Shown: positions 1-5,127 of the stretch, piece after piece
How the letters are laid out: each line of letters opens with the position of its first letter
Position numbering within the stretch: the first letter of the stretch is position 1
Assembly (NCBI GenBank): GCA_900545075.1
Contig: UQXT01000092.1
Coordinates: 1-7,492, forward strand
DNA length: 7,492 nucleotides
Direction of reading: 5' to 3'
Source: an uncultured Collinsella sp.
Lineage (GTDB): Bacteria; Actinomycetota; Coriobacteriia; Coriobacteriales; Coriobacteriaceae
Notes under the pieces: generated by a model
Databases searched by the model: none
What the model was told of the DNA's origin: nothing
The model's input: the letters and a program-made list of their open reading frames with translations, nothing else
Position numbers and translations under genes: made by a program

Positions 1-43
1 CACGAAGTGCGCAGCGAGGGCTTCTTGCATGTCCGAGGACGCG

Positions 44-70
44 CCGGGAGGGAACTTGTTCTCTGCCCGG
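44..70 (-). terminator. Possible hairpin terminator after ilvE
   Basis: An 11-pair hairpin with one bulged base can be drawn: CCGGG at 44-48 pairs with CCCGG at 66-70, then bases 49-54 pair with 59-64 (including one G-U), leaving base 65 bulged and a four-base loop. On the minus strand it begins 14 bases past the ilvE stop, where a terminator would be expected. There is no T-run on either side, so intrinsic termination is doubtful. It could instead be structure within a gene running in from the left. Confidence 0.3.
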
Positions 71-84
71 ATAGGTAAGACAAA

Positions 85-1137
85 TTACGCGACGGTGTAA
101 ACCCAGTTGTGCTTGTCCTCGACAGCACCAGACTGGATACCAGTCAGGGTCTCGCGAAGCTTCTTCATCACAGGGCCGATCTCGGTGTATCCAGCCGGGA
201 AGGTCACGGTCTCGTCGGCGCCGTAAACCTTGTTGTCGATTTCGCCAACCGGAGAGATGACGGCAGCGGTACCGCACAGGCCGCACTCCACAAAGGTGCC
301 GGCCTTGACCTCGGCCCACTCGACGGGACGCTGATCGACGGTCATGCCCAGGTCCTGAGCAACCTGAACGAGCGAGCGACGGGTGATGGAGGGCAGGATG
401 GAGTCGGTGTGCGACTGCGGAACGACGAGCGTGCCGTCCTCCTTCACGAACAGGACGTTGGCGCCACCGGTCTCCTCGACATAGGTGCGGGACTCGGAGT
501 CGAGATACAGGTTCTCGGCATAGCCCTCGCGATGGGCCTCCATCGTGGGCTTAAGGGACATGGCGTAGTTCAGGCCGGCCTTGATGTTGCCGGTGCCGTG
601 CGGGGCCGCGCGGTCGTACTCGGAAACGCGCAGCTTGACGGGCTTGAGGCCACCCTTAAAGTACGGACCGACCGGGGTCACGAGGATGCGGAACGTGTAC
701 TCAGGAGCGGGAGCCACGCCAATCACGTCACCGGAGCCGATCATAAACGGACGCACGTACAGGGTCGCACCGGAGCCGAAGGGCGGAACCCAGGCGGCGT
801 TGGCAGAAACGACCTGCTTGACGGCCTCGACGAACTTGTCCTTGGGGAACGGCGGCATCTCGAGGCGCTGGGCAGAGTTATACATGCGCTCGGCGTTCAT
901 GTCGGGACGGAAGCAGACGATGCTGCCGTCCTCGGCGGTGTAGGCCTTCAGGCCCTCAAAGACCTCCTGGCAGTAATGGAAGATGCCGCCGCACTCGGAG
1001 ACATGCAGGGTGTGGTCGGTGGTCAGGCCGCCCTCGTCCCACTCGCCATCCTTCCAATGGGCCTCGTAGCTGTAATCGGTCTTCATGTAGCCAAAGCCGA
1101 GGCTACCCCAATCGATATCCTTCTTCTCGACAGTCAT
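85..1137 (-). CDS. ilvE: Branched-chain amino acid aminotransferase
   Basis: A PLP-dependent, fold type IV cytosolic transaminase that interconverts Leu, Ile and Val with their 2-oxo acids, using glutamate/2-oxoglutarate. The protein is 350 residues, normal for the longer BCAT class. Family marks are the N-terminal HWKDGEWDEG stretch (27-36), the EVFEGLKAY block (58-66), RPFMIGSG (129-136), the PLP lysine K186 within GTGNIKAGLNYA, EETGGANVLF (221-230) and CGTAAVISPVG (288-298). The start is the ATG at 1137, because AAGGAG (plus strand 1144-1149) sits 6 bases upstream and homology-like sequence begins there. The same frame stays open for 50 more codons upstream, but that stretch is Arg/Cys-rich, unlike the family, and overlaps the leader. 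Cys285 and Cys288 form a CxxC in ECGLCG, near the conserved GTA turn. It is transcribed alone from a promoter near 1291-1318; its 3' neighbour is not visible. Confidence 0.96.
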   Translation of the reverse strand: MTVEKKDIDWGSLGFGYMKTDYSYEAHWKDGEWDEGGLTTDHTLHVSECGGIFHYCQEVFEGLKAYTAEDGSIVCFRPDMNAERMYNSAQRLEMPPFPKDKFVEAVKQVVSANAAWVPPFGSGATLYVRPFMIGSGDVIGVAPAPEYTFRILVTPVGPYFKGGLKPVKLRVSEYDRAAPHGTGNIKAGLNYAMSLKPTMEAHREGYAENLYLDSESRTYVEETGGANVLFVKEDGTLVVPQSHTDSILPSITRRSLVQVAQDLGMTVDQRPVEWAEVKAGTFVECGLCGTAAVISPVGEIDNKVYGADETVTFPAGYTEIGPVMKKLRETLTGIQSGAVEDKHNWVYTVA

Positions 1138-1290
1138 ATGTCGCTCCTTACATACACAGTTGCATACTCGCGAACCCGCACGCAAGGACCGAGGCCGACC
1201 GCGTCGCAACGTCGCACACCCGGAGCGTAGAGCCGGACGGGACACGCGAACGGCATCGAAGCCGATGGCATGTCGATTCGCATGCACGAG

Positions 1291-1318
1291 ATTGTACTCC
1301 CCGCACGCGTCTGATAAA
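1291..1318 (-). promoter_or_regulatory. Probable ilvE promoter
   Basis: On the minus strand, TACAAT (1291-1296) matches the sigma70 -10 box at five of six positions. It is preceded 16 bases upstream by TTTATC (1313-1318), a weak -35, and then by an AT-rich stretch (1320-1366) that could act as an UP element. Transcription would start near 1284, giving a leader of about 147 bases before ilvE. I found no T-box signature (the GGGTGGNACCGCG core is absent) and no leader peptide rich in Leu, Ile or Val. Within the leader a small hairpin lies around 1252-1268. Confidence 0.5.
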
Positions 1319-1326
1319 ACGCTTTT

Positions 1327-1342
1327 CTTTAACTAACTAAAG
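1327..1342. promoter_or_regulatory. Inverted repeat upstream of the ilvE promoter
   Basis: CTTTA (1327-1331) and TAAAG (1338-1342) are perfect 5-base inverted arms around a 6-base centre, just upstream of the proposed ilvE -35. The position fits an activator or repressor site. The arms are short and AT-rich, so chance is a real alternative. Confidence 0.22.
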
Positions 1343-1366
1343 TATTTTCATTTGACCGAAACTAAA

Positions 1367-1398
1367 GAGGCCCGCCACCGTAAACGGTGACGGGCTTC
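1367..1398 (-). terminator. Terminator after the DedA-family gene
   Basis: GCCCGCCACCG (1370-1380) and CGGTGACGGGC (1385-1395) form an 11-base stem with one mismatch and a TAAA loop, extendable by a few more pairs. Read on the minus strand, it begins about 40 bases past the dedA stop and is followed by CTCTTTAGTTT, a modest T-rich tail. It separates dedA from the downstream ilvE promoter. Confidence 0.75.
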
Positions 1399-1435
1399 AA
1401 CGACACAGTTTGCGCGCCAGCTCGAGCTAGGCGTT

Positions 1436-2074
1436 CTATTTGCCCAGCTTAGCCTTAACAAGGCCAACCACAGTCGGGATGATCGACACGGCGACGATGC
1501 CGATAATCAGCAGCTCAAAGTGCTCCTGCACAAAGGGAATGCCGCCAAAGAAGTAGCCCAGCAGCGTAAAGACCGTCGACCAGGTAATGCCGCCCAGCAC
1601 GTTAAAGACGACAAAGTTGCGCCAGTGCATGCCGCCCATGCCGGCAATAAAGGGCACAAAGGTGCGGATAAACGGGAAGAAGCGGCCCAGGAAGATGGCC
1701 AGATGACCCCACTTGTCCAAGAAATCCTCGGACTTTTTGATGCGCTCGGGCGTCATGGCCTTTACCTTGCCCGAGGCGATGATCTTGCGGCCAAAGAAGT
1801 GGCCGATCATAAAGTTGCACTGATCGCCCAGGATGGCTGCGGCCCATGCGGTGGCCAGAAGCGCCACGATGTTAAAGCCGCCGTTGTGGGCAAAGAAGCC
1901 CGAGGCAAACAGCAGCGAATCGCCGGGAAGGAACGGGAAGAACACCACGCCCGTCTCGATAAAGATAATCAGGAACACGCAGCCGTAGGCCATAAGCGGG
2001 CCGGCGGCGATCCAGCTGGCAATCGCGGTGCGCGGGTCTTTGAGCAGCTCGGCGATAAAATTGATGAAACCCAT
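1436..2074 (-). CDS. DedA-family membrane protein
   Basis: An integral membrane protein of the DedA/SNARE-associated (VTT) family, 212 residues. Several family members recycle undecaprenyl phosphate or support membrane potential and envelope integrity; which job this one does cannot be read from sequence. Family marks are E40 in the first membrane segment, FPFLPGDSL (46-54) with D52, GHFFGR (91-96), and FLGRFFPFIRTFVPFIAG (128-145) with R131 and R137. These four charged residues match the positions reported as essential in E. coli YqjA (E39, D51, R130, R136). Hydrophobic segments lie at about 26-47, 66-86, 127-145, 153-177 and 186-206. The start is the ATG at 2074, with AGAGG (plus strand 2084-2088) 9 bases upstream; an open extension to 2158 adds 28 polar residues that cross the likely promoter and are rejected. 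Single-gene unit, divergent from cysE. Confidence 0.92.
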   Translation of the reverse strand: MGFINFIAELLKDPRTAIASWIAAGPLMAYGCVFLIIFIETGVVFFPFLPGDSLLFASGFFAHNGGFNIVALLATAWAAAILGDQCNFMIGHFFGRKIIASGKVKAMTPERIKKSEDFLDKWGHLAIFLGRFFPFIRTFVPFIAGMGGMHWRNFVVFNVLGGITWSTVFTLLGYFFGGIPFVQEHFELLIIGIVAVSIIPTVVGLVKAKLGK

Positions 2075-2120
2075 GAAGTAAAACCTCTCAGTTGTGGGCG
2101 CGGATACGTCCAAGTTGACC

Positions 2121-2126
2121 AGTATA
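2121..2126 (-). promoter_or_regulatory. Candidate -10 box for the DedA-family gene
   Basis: TATACT on the minus strand matches the -10 consensus at five of six positions and would give a 5' UTR of about 40 bases. No good -35 lies at the usual spacing (the nearest, TTGCGC, is 20 bases away), so the promoter may need an activator or be weak. Confidence 0.4.
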
Positions 2127-2127
2127 C

Positions 2128-2154
2128 GGTTGCGGTGCCCCCTCGTGCGCAACC
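2128..2154. promoter_or_regulatory. Inverted repeat over the dedA promoter
   Basis: GGTTGCG (2128-2134) and CGCAACC (2148-2154) are perfect 7-base inverted arms separated by 13 bases. They lie immediately upstream of the candidate dedA -10 box, covering the -35 region. They could be a protein-binding site or simply a GC-rich hairpin. Confidence 0.3.
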
Positions 2155-2239
2155 CCACAAAAGCATGACTCCATTACCAGCAAGTTTGCATAACTGACAC
2201 TTGTAGCGCAAAGCCGCCAAGATTGTCCTTTTTAATCCC

Positions 2240-2256
2240 TAGCGAATCGCTATACT
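2240..2256 (+). promoter_or_regulatory. cysE promoter -10 overlapped by a palindrome
   Basis: TATACT (2251-2256) is a strong -10 box on the plus strand, about 41 bases before the cysE GTG; the -35 region (around 2228-2233) is only T-rich. A perfect palindrome, TAGCGA-A-TCGCTA (2240-2252), overlaps the upstream end of the -10 box, where a repressor would block polymerase. The heptamer GAATCGC occurs in it (2244-2250) and again at 2262-2268, one 18-base step downstream, near the expected transcription start. The regulator is unknown. Confidence 0.5.
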
Positions 2257-2297
2257 TTATTGAATCGCATTGCCATGGCGCTAAGGGAGGGCGGCCG

Positions 2298-3002
2298 GTG
2301 AGCTTTATCAATACCATTCGCGAGGACATCAAGACCGTCCAGGCGCAGGACCCCGCCGCGCAAAACGGTCTGGTCATCTTTCTTTCCTATCCTGGCCTGC
2401 ACGCCAAGTGGAACCACGTGCCCGAACACTGGCTCTGGGAGCACGGTCATCGCTCGCTCGCCCGCGTGCTCTCGCAAATCACCCGCCACATCACCGGCGT
2501 CGAGATTCATCCCGCCGCGCAGATCGGCAAGCACTTCTTTATCGACCACGCCATGGGCGTCGTCATCGGCGAAACCACCGTCGTGGGCGACAACTGCGTG
2601 CTCTACCAGGGCGTTACGCTCGGCGGCACCGGCAACGAGACCGGCAAGCGCCACCCCACCCTGGGCAACAACGTCACCGTGGGCACGGGCGCCAAGGTGC
2701 TCGGCAACATTCGCATCGGCAACAACGTCAAAATCGGCGGCAACTCGGTTGTCGTCAAGGACGTGCCCGACAACTGCACCGTCGTGGGCGTGCCGGGACG
2801 CATCATCAAGCGCAACGGCTGCCGCGTGTTCGAGGAGAGCTTCGATGCCAAGCAGCACCGCGAGTATATGCCCGACGATGCCGCCGAGCAGTCCGCGCTC
2901 AACCGCCAGGGCATCACCGAGAATGCCCGCCGCGTCAAGGAACTCGAGCGAGAGGTGGCCGAGCTCAAGGCCCTCGTCGCCAAGCTCGTGGACGAGCGCT
3001 AG
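2298..3002 (+). CDS. cysE: Serine O-acetyltransferase
   Basis: Transfers acetyl from acetyl-CoA to L-serine, giving O-acetylserine, the committed step of cysteine synthesis in the cytosol. The protein is 234 residues: a short helical N-terminal part (1-66), then a left-handed beta-helix of hexapeptide repeats (about 67-168), then a C-terminal tail. Family marks are EIHPAAQIG (69-77), FIDHAMGVVIGET (81-93) with D83-H84 equivalent to the catalytic Asp-His region of E. coli CysE, LGGTGNETGKRHP (108-120) with H119, and the GVPGRII closing motif (164-170). Position 69 is Glu where E. coli has its dyad Asp143, as in many Gram-positive enzymes. The start is GTG at 2298, chosen because AAGGGAGG (2283-2290) lies 7 bases upstream; an in-frame TTG at 2223 would place the promoter inside the gene. 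The tail after 171 is longer than usual and ends in a Leu-rich helix, possibly coiled coil (about 209-232). It does not end in Ile. Transcribed alone. Confidence 0.95.
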   Translation: MSFINTIREDIKTVQAQDPAAQNGLVIFLSYPGLHAKWNHVPEHWLWEHGHRSLARVLSQITRHITGVEIHPAAQIGKHFFIDHAMGVVIGETTVVGDNCVLYQGVTLGGTGNETGKRHPTLGNNVTVGTGAKVLGNIRIGNNVKIGGNSVVVKDVPDNCTVVGVPGRIIKRNGCRVFEESFDAKQHREYMPDDAAEQSALNRQGITENARRVKELEREVAELKALVAKLVDER

Positions 3003-3038
3003 AGCCGGACGGCCACCGACAACATTGACGCCAACGCA

Positions 3039-3073
3039 AAGGCGCGCCAGAGGATTCACCCCCAGCGCGCCTT
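3039..3073 (+). terminator. Probable cysE terminator
   Basis: AAGGCGCGC (3039-3047) and GCGCGCCTT (3065-3073) are perfect 9-base inverted arms with a 17-base loop, 36 bases past the cysE stop. The plus-strand tail (ATTTGTG) is only weakly T-rich, so efficiency is uncertain. The opposite orientation has no T-run. Confidence 0.5.
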
Positions 3074-3082
3074 ATTTGTGAT

Positions 3083-3109
3083 GTGACAAAGAGGCTGCCC
3101 CCTTGTCAC
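3083..3109 (-). terminator. Possible terminator of the MarR-ABC operon
   Basis: GTGACAA (3083-3089) and TTGTCAC (3103-3109) are perfect 7-base inverted arms around a 13-base GC-rich loop. On the minus strand the hairpin starts two bases after the stop of the last ABC gene. No T-run follows. Together with the neighbouring 3039-3073 repeat it separates two convergent units. Its compact form could also be a dispersed intergenic repeat. Confidence 0.4.
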
Positions 3110-3110
3110 C

Positions 3111-5126
3111 TTATGCGAACTGGCTTAGGTAGAGGTCGGCGTAGGCACCCTCGGCAGCCAGTAGCTCCTTGTGCGTACCCTGCTCGATAATGTTGCCGTG
3201 GTCCATGACCAGAATCAGGTCGGCATCCACAATCGTCGACAGGCGATGCGCGATCACAAAGCTCGTGCGCCCATGCATGAGAGCGTCCATGGCACGGCCG
3301 ATGGCGAGCTCGGTACGTGTGTCCACGCTCGACGTCGCCTCGTCCAGAATGAGAATCGCCGGGTTGTTGAGCAACACGCGCGCAATGGTCAGCAGCTGGC
3401 GCTGACCCTGGCTAATGCTCTCGGCATCGTTGGCCACCCGCGTGTCATAGCCCTGCGGCATGGTGCGCACAAAGAAGTCAACCTGCGCGGCGCGTGCGGC
3501 CGCCACGATCTCCTCGCGCGTCGCCTCGGGGCAGCCATAGGCGATATTCTCGGCAATCGTTCCGTCGAACAGCCAGGCATCCTGCAACACCATGCCAAAC
3601 TGCTGGCGCAGCTCGCCACGATCCATGCGGCTCGTGTCCACGCCGTCGAGCGTAATGCGCCCGCCGTCAATCTCGTAGAAGCGCATGAGCAGATTGATGA
3701 GCGTGGTTTTGCCCGCGCCCGTGGTTCCCACCACGGCAATCTTCTGGCCCGGCTCGGCGGTAAACGACACGTCGCGCATGAGTGGCTTGTCGGGCGCGTA
3801 GCCAAAGCGCACATGCTCAAAAGCGACGCGGCCCTCCACGCGACCCGGCAGCTTGGCAGCCTCGCCCGGCCGCGGATCTGCCTCCATCTCGGGTTCATCG
3901 AGCAGGTCGAACACGCGCTCCGCGCTCGCCAGCGCGCTCTGCAGCGAGTTGAAGGTAAACGACAGCTGCGTCATGGGCTCAGATGCCTCGTAGATAAACT
4001 GGAAGAACGCCTGGAACACGCCGACGGTCATGTGGCCGGCAACCAGCATGCTGCAGCCCACAATCGCAATCACGATCTGTGCCAGGCGGCCGATAAAGCG
4101 CACCGCGGGGCCGACGGCGTTAATCATAAAGTCGGCCTTGGCACTCACACGTGCCAGCTCGCCCGAGGCCTGGTGCACCTCGGCAGAGCTCTGGCGCTCA
4201 CGGTTGAACGCGCGAATCACCAGACGGCCCGAGTAGCCTTCCTCGACCGCACTCGTAATCTTGGACACCCACTCTTGGCGCTCACCGGTTACGTCATGCG
4301 TGCGACGCGAGACCACCTTGGTCACCAGCAGCGACAGCGCCGTAAAGAACAAAAAGACGAGCGTGAGCGGCACGCTAAACACGAACATCACGCTCACGGC
4401 GCCCACCACGGTACCGATCGACACCAGAAGCTGCAGCAAGCCACGCTGCATGCTCTCGGACATCTTGTCCAGGTCGTTGGTCGCACGGCTGACGACCTCG
4501 CCGGGACGATGCGCGTCAAAGAAGGCAAGCGGCAGACGGTTGAGCTTTTGTGCGATGCGGTTGCGTAGGCGCAGGTTGAGGCGTTCGGCCACGCTCGACA
4601 TCAAAAAGCTCTGGAGCGCGTAGAACGAGGCAGCGGCGGTCCAAATCATAAAGTAGATGAAGATGGTCCTGCCGCAGTTCTCCCAGGTGATGTTGAAGGT
4701 GGTTTCGTTGGCAAACGCCACCTGAATGTGGCCCCACAGCTCATCGATCACGCGGGCGCTATATGCCGGCGCAGCGGTGTTAAAGATGGCATAGAACACA
4801 ATGCTCGCGAACACGATATAGAAGCGCCAATGGTCGCCGGCAGCCTCGCTCCACAGGCGGCGCACCGTCGCCCAGGTATCTCGAGGCGTCACGTCCTCGT
4901 CTTCATCGTCCACATCGTGCATGCGTTCCGCCTCGGCTCGAGCGCGCTCATCCTCCGCGCGCTCATTTTCCTCATAGAGCGCCTGGCGGCGAGCCTCGCG
5001 CGCGGCTGCAGCCTTGGCGGCCTCATCCAGCTCGGGTGCTACGACAGTCTGTTCGACCGTTTTATCGGCAGCGTCCGCAGCGGCGGTATCAACAACACCG
5101 CCCTGTTTCTCGAGCTCCTCGGTCAT
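3111..5126 (-). CDS. ABC exporter half-transporter, catalytic subunit
   Basis: A type IV (ABCB-like) exporter half: one six-helix membrane domain fused to an ATPase, 671 residues. Membrane segments lie at about 100-122, 153-177, 228-250, 251-272, 337-362 and 365-383. ATPase motifs are Walker A GTTGAGKTT (467-475, K473), Q-loop Q515, signature ISQGQ (571-575), Walker B ILILDE (591-596, catalytic E596), D-loop SSVD (599-602) and switch H627. Catalytic residues are intact but the signature has Gln for the first Gly of SGGQ, so it should complete the partner's degenerate site while its own Walker motifs use the partner's normal signature. About 95 residues precede the first helix, Ala/Glu/Arg-rich with an acidic DVDDEDEDV run (71-79); most relatives start much closer to the helix. 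The start is ATG 5126 with GGGAGG (plus strand 5135-5140) 8 bases upstream; GTG 5135 lies against that SD and is rejected. It begins one base after the previous gene's stop. Substrate unknown, plausibly drugs or lipophilic toxins. Confidence 0.93.
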   Translation of the reverse strand: MTEELEKQGGVVDTAAADAADKTVEQTVVAPELDEAAKAAAAREARRQALYEENERAEDERARAEAERMHDVDDEDEDVTPRDTWATVRRLWSEAAGDHWRFYIVFASIVFYAIFNTAAPAYSARVIDELWGHIQVAFANETTFNITWENCGRTIFIYFMIWTAAASFYALQSFLMSSVAERLNLRLRNRIAQKLNRLPLAFFDAHRPGEVVSRATNDLDKMSESMQRGLLQLLVSIGTVVGAVSVMFVFSVPLTLVFLFFTALSLLVTKVVSRRTHDVTGERQEWVSKITSAVEEGYSGRLVIRAFNRERQSSAEVHQASGELARVSAKADFMINAVGPAVRFIGRLAQIVIAIVGCSMLVAGHMTVGVFQAFFQFIYEASEPMTQLSFTFNSLQSALASAERVFDLLDEPEMEADPRPGEAAKLPGRVEGRVAFEHVRFGYAPDKPLMRDVSFTAEPGQKIAVVGTTGAGKTTLINLLMRFYEIDGGRITLDGVDTSRMDRGELRQQFGMVLQDAWLFDGTIAENIAYGCPEATREEIVAAARAAQVDFFVRTMPQGYDTRVANDAESISQGQRQLLTIARVLLNNPAILILDEATSSVDTRTELAIGRAMDALMHGRTSFVIAHRLSTIVDADLILVMDHGNIIEQGTHKELLAAEGAYADLYLSQFA

Positions 5127-5127
5127 G

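Noticed and set aside
109..1230. A 373-codon open frame on the plus strand opposite ilvE
   Set aside because: It is an antisense shadow of a clear aminotransferase gene; GC-rich third positions keep the opposite frame open. The translation is His/Gly/Asp-rich and resembles no family.
1138..1287. Extension of ilvE by 50 residues
   Set aside because: The extra residues are Arg/Cys-rich and unlike the family, and the ATG at 1137 has a well-spaced SD.
1138..1290. T-box riboswitch before ilvE
   Set aside because: The conserved GGGTGGNACCGCG core is missing; only a loose GGGTG match is present.
2275..2301. An eight-codon ORF (MALREGGR) whose TGA overlaps the cysE GTG
   Set aside because: The stop-start overlap is neat, but there is no SD before it and no regulatory codons such as Cys; the sequence is fully explained by the cysE SD.
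2250..3059. A 269-codon open frame on the minus strand opposite cysE
   Set aside because: Its sequence mirrors the hexapeptide repeats of cysE in antisense; no independent evidence.
3171..4568. A 465-codon open frame on the plus strand opposite the second ABC gene
   Set aside because: Antisense shadow of a gene with all ABC motifs; the product is rich in His, Arg and Ala and has no SD or recognisable domain.
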